Source: Leptolyngbya boryana PCC 6306 (GTDB lineage: Bacteria; Cyanobacteriota; Cyanobacteriia; Leptolyngbyales; Leptolyngbyaceae). Taken from it: DNA of 64,000 nt. The stretch is taken from the NCBI RefSeq assembly GCF_000353285.1, contig NZ_KB731324.1, positions 4,296,577 through 4,360,576 of the forward strand, given 5' to 3'. Under the pieces are notes generated by a model that was not told where the DNA came from, searched no databases, and worked only from the letters and a program-made list of their open reading frames with translations. A program made the translations under genes and the position numbers. This document shows, one piece after another, positions 8,424 to 18,123 of the stretch (position 1 is the first letter of the stretch; each line of letters begins with the position of its first letter).

Positions 8424-8834
8424 ATGGAAGAAACGATCCAAACTGGTACAGAAAAACCAGAGTCAAGTCAGTCCATGGATGACTTTTATCGACTCCAAAA
8501 TGAGTTGCTAATCGTAACCGTGATCTTGACTGGGCTAATATTCTTCCCTGTCTGGTATTTCTATTCGCTCAACACTGCTCTGAATTATTTAATTGGAGCG
8601 TGTACAGGTGTGGTTTACTTAAAGTTATTGGCGCGAAATGTAGAGCGACTCGGTACGGAAAAGCAAAAAATCAGCAAAACACATTTAGCTGTTTTTATTG
8701 GGGTAATGGTTCTCGTTACTCAAGTGAAAGATCTTCATGTGCTGCCTGTATTTCTAGGCTTTTTAACGTATAAAGGAACCCTACTCGTCCATACCTTGCG
8801 GATTCTGTTTAAGCCTGAACAAACTCAGACCTAA
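8424..8834 (+). CDS. atpI: ATP synthase protein I (AtpI/Atp1)
   Basis: 136 residues with four hydrophobic segments: LLIVTVILTGLIFFPVWYF, LNYLIGACTGVVYLKLLA, THLAVFIGVMVLVTQV, and PVFLGFLTYKGTLLVHTL. A charged N-terminus precedes them. It is the first gene of the cyanobacterial atp operon, as expected for AtpI, which is implicated in assembling the c-ring in the membrane. It is the least conserved subunit gene and is identified by topology and position 63 bases before atpB. Confidence 0.9.
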   Translation: MEETIQTGTEKPESSQSMDDFYRLQNELLIVTVILTGLIFFPVWYFYSLNTALNYLIGACTGVVYLKLLARNVERLGTEKQKISKTHLAVFIGVMVLVTQVKDLHVLPVFLGFLTYKGTLLVHTLRILFKPEQTQT

Positions 8835-8897
8835 CTTAATAGAAATTCGCGAAAAAAATATTGCTCCTTGAATCTGGGGAAAGCCGCCTGAACTGAA

Positions 8898-9946
<1,049 letters not shown>

Positions 9947-9955
9947 GTTCGAGTT

Positions 9956-9997
9956 CAAAACTCGGAATACAGAATCGACTCTGTGTTCCGAGTTTTG
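9956..9997 (+). promoter_or_regulatory. Intercistronic hairpin after atpE
   Basis: An 18-bp stem with one G.T wobble: CAAAACTCGGAATACAGA (9956-9973), loop ATCGAC, then TCTGTGTTCCGAGTTTTG (9980-9997). No T-run follows, so it is more likely an mRNA-stabilising or processing element than a full terminator. Confidence 0.75.
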
Positions 9998-10027
9998 AGT
10001 GTGTCCTTCTAGCTCTTACTTCCTACA

Positions 10028-10450
10028 ATGTTTGATTTTGATGCAACGCTGCCGTTGATGGCGGTGCAATTTTTACTGTTGGTTGCAGTGTTGAACATTG
10101 TGTTCTTCAAGCCTTTGACCAAGGTTGTTGAAGATCGTAATGATTTTATTCGCGGCACTGAAGCTGATGCGAAGGAGCGGTTGGCAAAAGCAGAAGCATT
10201 AGCGAAACAGTACGAAACTGAACTCGCTGAATCGCGTCGGGCTTATCAAAGCGCGATCGCAAAAGCTCAAGCTGACGCAAACCAAATCGCGGCACAGAAA
10301 ATTGCAGCGGCACAGCAAGAAGCACAACAACAGCGGGAACAAACTCAGAAGGAGTTAGACCAGCAAAAAGCAGCTGCGATGCAAACGCTAGAGCAGCAAG
10401 TGGAAGCCTTAAGTCGTGAAATTCTAGACAAATTATTAGTTGGAATTTAA
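10028..10450 (+). CDS. atpF2: ATP synthase F0 subunit b'
   Basis: 140 residues: one N-terminal membrane helix ([20 protein letters not shown]) then a long Ala/Gln/Glu/Lys-rich coiled coil. Photosynthetic organisms have two different b-type stalk subunits; this shorter one without an N-terminal extension is b' (also called atpG in cyanobacterial naming). It forms the peripheral stalk with b and delta. Confidence 0.95.
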   Translation: MFDFDATLPLMAVQFLLLVAVLNIVFFKPLTKVVEDRNDFIRGTEADAKERLAKAEALAKQYETELAESRRAYQSAIAKAQADANQIAAQKIAAAQQEAQQQREQTQKELDQQKAAAMQTLEQQVEALSREILDKLLVGI

Positions 10451-10536
10451 CGAGGCTGCTGGTTGATCAAGGCTCCCGATGAGAACAATTCCCCGTCCGG
10501 TTTGGGATAGACAACGCGCAGTTTTGGAAAAGTGTC

Positions 10537-11088
10537 ATGGAAATGTATTTGCGACTTGCCAGCGGAGTGATTCATCCGATTTTGGCAGAAGCAGAGGGGG
10601 GCGGTTTCGGATTAAACTTCGATATCCTCGAAACCAACCTGATTAACCTCAGCATCGTTATTGCGATAGTGGTATATTTTGGACGCGGTTTTCTCAGTAA
10701 AGCACTGGGCGAACGGCGTGCCGCGATCGAGCAGGCAATCTCTGAAGCGGAAAGCCGGAAAAAGACTGCTGCTGCAGCATTGGCAGAGCAGCAACAGAAA
10801 TTGGCTCAAGCTCAACAAGAGGCAGCAAAGATTCGATCCGATGCTGAAGTTGCCGCGAAGAAGTCGGCAGACGAAATTCTTGCAAAGGCTGAACAAGACA
10901 TCGTTCGGATGCGGGAAACGGCTGCGGCGGATATTTCTTCCGAGCAAGAACGCATCATCAACGAATTGCGTCAACGAGTGGCAGCGATGGCACTGGAACG
11001 CGCATCTGGCGAATTGCCAAATCGGTTGAATGATGAATCGCAGCAGAGATTAGTCGATCGCAGTATTGCGTTATTGAGCGAGGGTTAA
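10537..11088 (+). CDS. atpF: ATP synthase F0 subunit b
   Basis: 183 residues. An N-terminal extension ([21 protein letters not shown]) is typical of photosynthetic subunit b and is usually processed. The membrane helix ([16 protein letters not shown]) is followed by a long charged coiled coil. It pairs with b' in the stator. The stop codon is three bases before the atpH start, indicating translational coupling. Confidence 0.97.
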   Translation: MEMYLRLASGVIHPILAEAEGGGFGLNFDILETNLINLSIVIAIVVYFGRGFLSKALGERRAAIEQAISEAESRKKTAAAALAEQQQKLAQAQQEAAKIRSDAEVAAKKSADEILAKAEQDIVRMRETAAADISSEQERIINELRQRVAAMALERASGELPNRLNDESQQRLVDRSIALLSEG

Positions 11089-11091
11089 TCA

Positions 11092-11649
11092 ATGGCAGAA
11101 AGTATTTTGACCTCTGAGGTTTTAGAACCTTACGCTCAGGCGTTGATGTCTTTAGGACAGTCGAATGATTTAGTCGATCGCTTTGGCGAAGATGTGACGA
11201 ACATTCTCGACACGCTGAATGCTTCTGAAGACTTAAAAGCTTTTATCACGAATCCTTTGGCAAAAGGTGATCTCAAGAAAGCAGTGCTCGCCCAGGTTTT
11301 TGGGGAAGCTGTGCATCCGTTTACTCGGAACTTCTTGATGTTACTGGTCGATCGACGACGAGTGATGTTCCTCGAAGGCATCTGTCAGCAATATCAGAAA
11401 CTCTTGCGGAAATTGAAGCAAGCAGTTTTGGCAGAAGTCACTTCGACGGTTGAACTGAACGACGATCAGAAGAATGCGGTTCGCGACAAAGTGAAAGCTC
11501 TGACCAACGCGAGTTCAGTGGATATCGAAACCAAAATCGATCCTGATCTTATTGGTGGCGTAATTATCAAGGTTGGTTCACAGGTGATTGATGCGAGTCT
11601 ACGTGGTCAACTGCGTCGGATTACGCTACGCCTGACCAGTGCGACCTAA
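11092..11649 (+). CDS. atpH: ATP synthase F1 subunit delta
   Basis: 185 residues. The N-terminal helical domain (LEPYAQALMSL) binds the top of alpha, and the C-terminal part has the conserved DPDLIGGVIIKVGSQVIDAS motif. It connects F1 to the b/b' stalk. Cyanobacterial literature also calls it atpD. A polypyrimidine, hairpin-forming spacer separates it from atpA. Confidence 0.97.
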   Translation: MAESILTSEVLEPYAQALMSLGQSNDLVDRFGEDVTNILDTLNASEDLKAFITNPLAKGDLKKAVLAQVFGEAVHPFTRNFLMLLVDRRRVMFLEGICQQYQKLLRKLKQAVLAEVTSTVELNDDQKNAVRDKVKALTNASSVDIETKIDPDLIGGVIIKVGSQVIDASLRGQLRRITLRLTSAT

Positions 11650-11656
11650 GGAGATC

Positions 11657-11725
11657 GGGGAATAGGGACTGTGAATTTGGTTTCCCTACTCCCCACTCCC
11701 TACCCTCCTCCTATTCCCCTTTTTT
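11657..11725 (+). repeat. G-run/C-run hairpin repeat between atpH and atpA, terminator-like
   Basis: GGGGAATAGG (11657-11666) pairs perfectly with CCTATTCCCC (11710-11719), followed directly by T6. The 43-base loop is largely CCCTACTCCCC-type repeats. It belongs to a dispersed family seen at 20597, 27551 and 39287. In this place it could attenuate transcription inside the operon. Confidence 0.7.
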
Positions 11726-11754
11726 CATTTCTCATCCTTTAACAGAGGTTTCCA

Positions 11755-13272
11755 ATGGCAGCAATCAGACCAGACGAAATTAGCAACATTATTCGCCAGC
11801 AGATCGAAACGTACGATCAAGGCGTGAAAGTCCAAAATGTCGGAACCGTCTTGCAGGTCGGTGACGGGATTGCTCGGATCTATGGCTTGGAAAAGTGCAT
11901 GGCGGGTGAACTCGTGCAATTTGAAGATGGTTCTGTCGGTATGGCGCTGAACCTTGAAGAAGATAACGTCGGTGCGGTATTGATGTCCGACGGTCGTTCG
12001 ATTCAAGAAGGAAGCTCTGTTACGGCGACCGGAAAAATTGCGCAAATCCCAGTCGGGGAAGCTATGGTTGGTCGTGTGGTTGACGCTTTGGCGCGTCCTC
12101 TTGATGGAAAGGGCGATATCCAAACGACCGAGACTCGCTTAATCGAATCTCCTGCACCCGGTATCATCGCGCGGAAATCCGTGTGTGAGCCGATGCAAAC
12201 CGGAATTACCGCGATCGACTCGATGATTCCAATCGGTCGGGGACAGCGTGAGTTGATCATTGGTGACCGTCAAACCGGAAAAACTTCCGTTGCGGTTGAC
12301 ACGATTCTGAACCAAGCTGGCGAAGACGTAATTTGCGTTTACGTTGCAGTGGGTCAAAAAGCTTCCACCGTGGCAAACATTGTCCAAGTGTTGCAAGACC
12401 GTGGCGCGATGGAATACACGATCGTTGTTGCAGCAAACGCAAACGATCCGGCAACTCTGCAATACTTCGCACCTTACACGGGTGCAGCTTTGGCTGAGTA
12501 CTTCATGTACAAAGGCAAAGCAACCTTGGTTATCTATGATGACTTGTCGAAGCAAGCTCAGGCTTATCGCCAAATGTCGCTGTTGCTGCGTCGTCCGCCG
12601 GGTCGTGAAGCTTATCCTGGAGACGTATTCTACGTTCACTCTCGCTTGCTTGAGCGTGCAGCGAAGCTCAGCGATGAGTTGGGTGGCGGTAGCATGACCG
12701 CATTGCCGATCATTGAAACCCAAGCGGGTGACGTATCGGCATACATTCCGACCAACGTGATTTCGATTACCGATGGTCAAATCTTCTTGTCGTCTGACTT
12801 GTTTAACGCAGGTCTGCGTCCGGCAGTAAACGCGGGTATTTCGGTATCTCGTGTTGGATCGGCAGCGCAAACCAAGGCGATGAAGAAAGTGGCAGGTAAG
12901 GTGAAACTTGAGCTTGCACAGTTCGCTGAATTGGAAGCATTTGCACAATTTGCGTCTGACTTGGATAAAGCGACTCAGAACCAATTGGCTCGCGGTGTCC
13001 GTCTACGTGAAATCCTGAAACAGCCTCAGTACTCGCCGCTGTCTGTCGCTGAGCAAGTTGCTGTGATCTACTCTGGAATTAACGGCTACTTGGATGACAT
13101 CCCAGTTGATAAGGTGACGACGTTTGTTAAGAACTTGCGTGACTACCTGAAGACGGGTAAGCCGAAGTATGTGGAAATCGTTCAAGGTCAGAAGGCATTG
13201 ACCGATGAAGCGGAAGCGCTATTGAAAGAAGCGATTACCGAAACGAAGCAAACCTTGTTGGCTGCTGCGTAA
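11755..13272 (+). CDS. atpA: ATP synthase F1 subunit alpha
   Basis: 505 residues, normal length. Walker A is GDRQTGKT at residues 170-177. Other signatures are [24 protein letters not shown] and the alpha-subunit [17 protein letters not shown]. It forms the non-catalytic nucleotide sites alternating with beta. As usual in cyanobacteria, beta and epsilon (atpD/atpC or atpB/atpE) are not in this operon. Confidence 0.99.
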   Translation: MAAIRPDEISNIIRQQIETYDQGVKVQNVGTVLQVGDGIARIYGLEKCMAGELVQFEDGSVGMALNLEEDNVGAVLMSDGRSIQEGSSVTATGKIAQIPVGEAMVGRVVDALARPLDGKGDIQTTETRLIESPAPGIIARKSVCEPMQTGITAIDSMIPIGRGQRELIIGDRQTGKTSVAVDTILNQAGEDVICVYVAVGQKASTVANIVQVLQDRGAMEYTIVVAANANDPATLQYFAPYTGAALAEYFMYKGKATLVIYDDLSKQAQAYRQMSLLLRRPPGREAYPGDVFYVHSRLLERAAKLSDELGGGSMTALPIIETQAGDVSAYIPTNVISITDGQIFLSSDLFNAGLRPAVNAGISVSRVGSAAQTKAMKKVAGKVKLELAQFAELEAFAQFASDLDKATQNQLARGVRLREILKQPQYSPLSVAEQVAVIYSGINGYLDDIPVDKVTTFVKNLRDYLKTGKPKYVEIVQGQKALTDEAEALLKEAITETKQTLLAAA

Positions 13273-13413
13273 GACGATTCTGAAATTGAGAGGCTTGATC
13301 GAGTCTCTCAATTTCAATCTTTCAATCAAGGCGTTGTGCTTTGCCTTGGCGAATAGAATTCGCTTGGTGCAAACGATTGACCCCGTCTTAAACCTCTAAA
13401 ATCGTTTCAAATC

Positions 13414-14364
13414 ATGCCTAACCTAAAAGCGATTCGCGACCGGATTCAGTCGGTTAAGAACACAAAAAAAATTACAGAAGCAATGCGGCTTGTGGCAGCC
13501 GCGAAAGTGCGTCGAGCACAAGAGCAAGTCACGGCGACTCGTCCTTTTGCCGATCGCTTAGCGCAAGTGCTTTACGGCTTGCAAGCTCGATTGAAGTTTG
13601 AAGAAGCTGACTTACCGCTGTTGAGAAAGCGGGATGTTGGTACTGTTGGTTTATTAGTCATTTCGGGCGATCGCGGATTGTGCGGTGGCTACAACGCTAA
13701 CGTTATCCGTCGGGCTGAAATTCGTGCGAAGGAACTGAAAGCCGAAGGCATTGACTACAAAATGGTCATTGTCGGTCGTAAAGCAACTCAATATTTCCAA
13801 CGTCGGGATTATCCGATCGTGGAAAGCTATGCTGGACTCGAACAGATTCCGACCGCAGCAGAAGCAGCTCAGATCGCCGATGTGGTCTTATCTCAGTTCT
13901 TGTCGGAAAGTGTCGATCGAGTTGAGCTAATCTACACGAAATTCGTTTCCTTGATTGCGTCTCGTCCGGTCGTTCAAACGCTGCTACCGCTTGATCCGCA
14001 AGGATTGGAAGTTGCAGATGACGAGATCTTCCGCTTGACGACTCGTGGCGGTCAGTTCCAAGTCGAACGTGAGAGAGTGTCCGCTCCTGAAGTTCAGTCT
14101 TTCCCACAAGACATGATCTTCGAGCAAGATCCAGTACAAATTCTCGACGCATTGCTGCCGTTGTATCTGAATAACCAATTGCTGCGGGCGCTGCAAGAAG
14201 CGGCGGCTAGTGAGTTGGCGGCTCGAATGACGGCGATGAATAACGCGAGTGATAACGCGAAGAATTTGATTGGTTCGTTGACATTGTCTTACAACAAGGC
14301 ACGTCAAGCAGCAATTACTCAAGAACTGCTTGAAGTCGTTGCGGGTGCAGATGCACTGAACTAG
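13414..14364 (+). CDS. atpG: ATP synthase F1 subunit gamma
   Basis: 316 residues (also called atpC in cyanobacteria). The N-terminal rotor helix ([22 protein letters not shown], residues about 5-26) and the C-terminal helix ([18 protein letters not shown]) form the central shaft. It is about 30 residues longer than non-photosynthetic gammas because of the insert near residues 200-235. That insert lacks the cysteine pair of chloroplast gamma, as expected for cyanobacteria. It is the last gene of the operon, followed by a good terminator. Confidence 0.98.
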   Translation: MPNLKAIRDRIQSVKNTKKITEAMRLVAAAKVRRAQEQVTATRPFADRLAQVLYGLQARLKFEEADLPLLRKRDVGTVGLLVISGDRGLCGGYNANVIRRAEIRAKELKAEGIDYKMVIVGRKATQYFQRRDYPIVESYAGLEQIPTAAEAAQIADVVLSQFLSESVDRVELIYTKFVSLIASRPVVQTLLPLDPQGLEVADDEIFRLTTRGGQFQVERERVSAPEVQSFPQDMIFEQDPVQILDALLPLYLNNQLLRALQEAAASELAARMTAMNNASDNAKNLIGSLTLSYNKARQAAITQELLEVVAGADALN

Positions 14365-14385
14365 AACTGTTTTAAATACTTTGAG

Positions 14386-14414
14386 AGCGTCTAGGTTTTC
14401 CTAGACGCTTTTTA
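14386..14414 (+). terminator. Intrinsic terminator of the ATP synthase operon
   Basis: A perfect 10-bp stem AGCGTCTAGG / CCTAGACGCT with a 4-base T loop and trailing T-run, 21 bases after the gamma stop codon. Confidence 0.92.
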
Positions 14415-14512
14415 TGTTCGTGCTAACATACAGCACCCTTTGATCGCTTCGCTACGCAGGGGCAGGTTTGTAATATTTCAGTCCTCTCAAAAAAGTTGAA
14501 CTTACAACATCG

Positions 14513-17170
14513 CTAATGTGTTTCGCCAATGAGCATGAATGCTGCCCAATTTAAGGGAGCAGGATATTGCTTCATGGTCGTCAACATTGCTTGGCGTAAG
14601 GCTTGAGCTTTATTCGGTTGTTGCTGCAAATTTCGATAAAACTCCGTCATGAGTAATGCAGTTGCTTCATCGGGGACTGCCCACAGCGAAACGACAACAC
14701 TTGGGACTTGGGCAGCAATCAAGGCACGAGATAATCCGACGACTCCATCTCCGGTGATTCTACCTCGTCCGGTGTTGCATGCACTGAGAACAACGAGTTC
14801 AGCATTCAGCTTGAGATCAAAAATTTCATTTGCAGTCAGCAATCCGTTTTCTTCTAAAGAAGGCTTTCCGGTGGCGATCGTATCTGGTGCAAGCGCGATC
14901 GCACCTGGTACTCCTAATCCAACAAAATCACCCATCAAGCCGTGAGTCGCAAGATGAATCAAACGAGCGCGATTCATGCGTTGCAGGACGTTCGATTTTG
15001 TTGCAGCTTCGCCAACTAATGCCGAAGACTTGAGCATTTGAGAGATCGCTTTTGCTTCTTGCTCTGATCCGGGTAAAGGCGGTAGTTGTTCAGGGGGTTC
15101 TCCTACCTCAGTCACGACTTTTGGCATGACCGGATTGCCAATAATCAGAGCTTCGCTTAATTGTTTCTCTGTTTGTTTCTGACTAACGGTGTCTAGTTTT
15201 TTTCTTAATTGATCCGTTAGATCGAGAACTTGAATCGAAGGTGAGATCGAAATAGTGTGCTGCTCAATCAAGAATTTGCCTTTTGCATCTTGCAAGGCAG
15301 TAAACGGCACGAGCAGGAGCGATCGATGCGGCACAAAGACAACTTGGGCATTCGGATCTTGGGGAAGCAGATCTGAGATCGGTTGAATCAAGAGTTCATG
15401 CAGCCGTCGTAAGGGATGTGCAGCATCTTGAGTAGCTTGACTGTCCTCATTTAGCGTTGCTCGACCTAGCGAAACGATATCAGAGAGTTCTTCAGGAGCA
15501 CAAGGCTGAGCATCCTGACATTGCCAAAGCGGTTTGAGATCAACGCGACGTAAAGTGACAGTTCCGGTCGGTTGAATCACCCAGATCAATAGCTCTGACT
15601 CGCGTGTTTCTAGTTTGCCATTCACGTTGAACTGTGCAGGAATGATCGAGTATTCAACTAGAGTCGCGCGGCGCTTTTGAGCAATTTGTTTGATTTGCGC
15701 GATCGTCAAAGAGGCAAGGGGAGATCGCGGCGTTTCTTTTCGGGAAGAAAGTCCAGAAAGACGGCGATCGAGGAGTTCGGCAAAGGCGCGGGCACGTCCT
15801 CGCTCAGAAATTTCGAGGGCAGCTTCGGGTTGATTTTGAGCGACGAGAACACTTTGGAGATTGCTATAAGGTGCATTCTGAGTTTCAAAGATAGAGACTT
15901 TGAAGCTATCATTGTTGCCGAGTCGCGATCGCAGTGATTCCCAAGTCTCAATCGCCGCTTGAAGATTTTTCGCGGCAGCGTCTAAGTTCCCAGATTGAAA
16001 CCGAACTGCGGCAGCATTAATCCTGGCAATTCCTTCCTCTCGTCGATTGCTCCGGGAAGCAGCGTAACGAAGATATTGTCCGTAGAACTCTAATGCTTTA
16101 TCAGAGTTGCCCATTTGTGCGTAGATCAGCCCTTGATTGCCGCGAATTCGATAGATCAGATCGGCATCGCGCAGTTTGTTCCAAGCAATGTTCCAGGCTT
16201 GCTCATATTGAGCGATCGCTTCTTGATAATTTCCCTGAAAATAAGCAATTCCGCCCAAATTTCCTAACGCTTCTGCTTCTCCTCGTAGGTCTTGAGACTG
16301 ACGGGTAAGGGTGAGGCGTTTCTGCTGGTATTCAGTTGATTTGGCATAGTTGCGTTGTGATTGGTAAATCACGCCTAAATTTCCCAACGCCAGTGATTCT
16401 ATCGATTGATTTTTGATGTTCTGCGCTAAGGTTAGCGCTTGTTCTTGATACTGAATTGCTTTGGCACGTTCTCCGAGTGCTTGATAGACCATGCCCAGAT
16501 CGCTGAATGTTTTAGCTTCGCTGACTTGATCCTTGAATTTTCGAGATAAGGTAAGACGTTTTTGGTGAAGCTCGATCGCTTTTACATATAAGTCTGTTCC
16601 AAAATAGGCGTTTGCTAGATTGCCGAAGGCTTGGAGTTTTTTACGATCTTGAGCAGCAGTTAAATACTGGGCTAAATAATCCACAGCCTCAGCATAGTAA
16701 TTTCCAGACTGTACATGCGCGAGTCCTAAATTACCTAGTAATGTTGTTTCTAAGGTTGAATCTAGGTTGCGGGCAATGTTTAAGGCTTGCTGATAGTAGT
16801 CGATCGCTTTGTCATATTCACCCTGAAGATGATGTGATAATCCCAAAGCAGCTAATGTTTTAGCCACTAGCTTCGGGTCTTGCGATCGACGAGCGATGTC
16901 TAGATCAGCTTCAGAAACAGAGATGTCTGGCAATCCCTCAATGGGAAAGTAAGCAATTCCAGTTTTGCTCGTTTCTCCTTCCCATTGCAAGCGCTGGAGG
17001 GGTTGATAAAGTGTGAGAGGCTGCGCGCTCGTCTGTGTAATTTGTTTGGATTGAGCGATTTTTTCAGATTGGCGCTCTGCACTGATTGCTGCGAACTGTT
17101 GACAAGATAAAGGTTGCCAGATGAAGAGAAGCGTAAAACAGATCGAGAAGCTAATTTTCTTGAGTAACAT
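14513..17170 (-). CDS. TPR-CHAT domain protein, caspase-like, exported
   Basis: 885 residues. There is a signal-like N-terminus (hydrophobic SFSICFTLLFIWQ, residues about 7-19), then about eight TPRs from residue 75 to 430 (LGLSHHLQGEYDKAIDYYQ, LGNLGVIYQSQRNYAKSTEY). A CHAT domain occupies roughly residues 555-885. The predicted catalytic dyad is His743 in LIHLATHG and Cys798 in VVLSACNTGRG. CHAT proteases belong to the caspase/separase clan; the TPRs probably bind the partner or substrate. The gene is followed on the same strand by nothing close and preceded by DUF928 and CHASE2-cyclase genes, a grouping I know as common in cyanobacteria. A start with GAGAGGT ribosome site supports the ATG at 17170. 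Confidence 0.9.
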   Translation of the reverse strand: MLLKKISFSICFTLLFIWQPLSCQQFAAISAERQSEKIAQSKQITQTSAQPLTLYQPLQRLQWEGETSKTGIAYFPIEGLPDISVSEADLDIARRSQDPKLVAKTLAALGLSHHLQGEYDKAIDYYQQALNIARNLDSTLETTLLGNLGLAHVQSGNYYAEAVDYLAQYLTAAQDRKKLQAFGNLANAYFGTDLYVKAIELHQKRLTLSRKFKDQVSEAKTFSDLGMVYQALGERAKAIQYQEQALTLAQNIKNQSIESLALGNLGVIYQSQRNYAKSTEYQQKRLTLTRQSQDLRGEAEALGNLGGIAYFQGNYQEAIAQYEQAWNIAWNKLRDADLIYRIRGNQGLIYAQMGNSDKALEFYGQYLRYAASRSNRREEGIARINAAAVRFQSGNLDAAAKNLQAAIETWESLRSRLGNNDSFKVSIFETQNAPYSNLQSVLVAQNQPEAALEISERGRARAFAELLDRRLSGLSSRKETPRSPLASLTIAQIKQIAQKRRATLVEYSIIPAQFNVNGKLETRESELLIWVIQPTGTVTLRRVDLKPLWQCQDAQPCAPEELSDIVSLGRATLNEDSQATQDAAHPLRRLHELLIQPISDLLPQDPNAQVVFVPHRSLLLVPFTALQDAKGKFLIEQHTISISPSIQVLDLTDQLRKKLDTVSQKQTEKQLSEALIIGNPVMPKVVTEVGEPPEQLPPLPGSEQEAKAISQMLKSSALVGEAATKSNVLQRMNRARLIHLATHGLMGDFVGLGVPGAIALAPDTIATGKPSLEENGLLTANEIFDLKLNAELVVLSACNTGRGRITGDGVVGLSRALIAAQVPSVVVSLWAVPDEATALLMTEFYRNLQQQPNKAQALRQAMLTTMKQYPAPLNWAAFMLIGETH

Positions 17171-17258
17171 TGTTACCTCTCAGGATGGATTTAGGTCGAT
17201 CGCATGACTAAAGACGAATCACCCTGCAATTGCAGCAATCTTGGCATCGTTCAATGTT

Positions 17259-18029
17259 CTATCGGTTGCTTTTTTTGCGCTCCTGTTCCGTAATCTTTGC
17301 AAATCCTCCTTGATCGAGCAGTGATAAGAGTTTGTCAGGAGCCGTTCGATCTTTGGGATTCGCCGCAATCGCTTTCGAGAACATCGTGACTGCGTCGTAC
17401 CACAGACCTTGGGCTGCGTAGATTTGACCGCGATTCTGATCGGATTTCGCGATCGCCAATTGCTGTTTTACCTCTGGAGTCGGTGCAACCCGTCGGATCA
17501 ATGTCATCTTCAAAGCATCCTTTGTGCCATCTTCGCAAACAATAGCGATCGACCAGCGATAAACTTTTTCAGGAACTAGCTCAGGCGCAGTTTTCGGTAA
17601 TTCAAATGGGACAATACCAGGCTTATCTACTTGTACTGTGGTCACATATACAGGCTTTTGCACTCCTGGCTCCATGAGCTTAAGTTCCACAGTTTGGCGA
17701 CTGGATAGATACCAGAATAAGGTTGGACGGGATGAGATAGTTTCTCCGATATGATTAGTTGGTGCAAGAGTAGTAAAAGAAGCTGTTTTACGCTGACCAC
17801 AGAGGCGTAATGCGTCTTCTCGCGTTCCCGTGCCTTCGCTACTTCTGAAGCCCGAACGTTTAGGGGGCTTGTATTGAGCATTCGCGGGGGCAGGTTGCAA
17901 TGAATTGAGAGGACTAGGTAGGGGGAGATCTAGCGGCAATAAACTTTGTAGGATAGTGAAAGAAAGTGTCCCAATTCCAAACAAGAATATCGGGTTAACT
18001 CGTTTGAGTTTAGAGAAATCAGAAGCCAT
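17259..18029 (-). CDS. DUF928 family exported protein
   Basis: 256 residues from the ATG at 18029 (MASDFSKLKR); a TTG five codons upstream is less likely. It has an N-terminal signal segment (IFLFGIGTLSFTILQSL) and a proline-rich stretch. The DUF928 core contains SSRPTLFWYLSSRQTVELKL and VYRWSIAIVCEDG. The C-terminal part resembles a TPR (AAQGLWYDAVTMFSKAIAANP). Function unknown; the family is cyanobacterial and recurrently neighbours CHAT and CHASE2 genes. The three genes here lie on one strand with short gaps (88 and 94 bases). Confidence 0.85.
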   Translation of the reverse strand: MASDFSKLKRVNPIFLFGIGTLSFTILQSLLPLDLPLPSPLNSLQPAPANAQYKPPKRSGFRSSEGTGTREDALRLCGQRKTASFTTLAPTNHIGETISSRPTLFWYLSSRQTVELKLMEPGVQKPVYVTTVQVDKPGIVPFELPKTAPELVPEKVYRWSIAIVCEDGTKDALKMTLIRRVAPTPEVKQQLAIAKSDQNRGQIYAAQGLWYDAVTMFSKAIAANPKDRTAPDKLLSLLDQGGFAKITEQERKKSNR

Positions 18030-18123
18030 CGTCTTGTGAATCAATAGAGGGTGATGATCGATGATCTAGCTCGGTTGCAAGGGTGGGAAAACTTTGGAGC
18101 AATTCTCTCCTGTCGAACAGACG

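Noticed and set aside
12139-12984. 281-codon open frame antisense to atpA
   Set aside because: It lies wholly inside the highly conserved atpA gene, is rich in Arg/Cys/His and has no protein-like pattern; it is a shadow of atpA codon bias.
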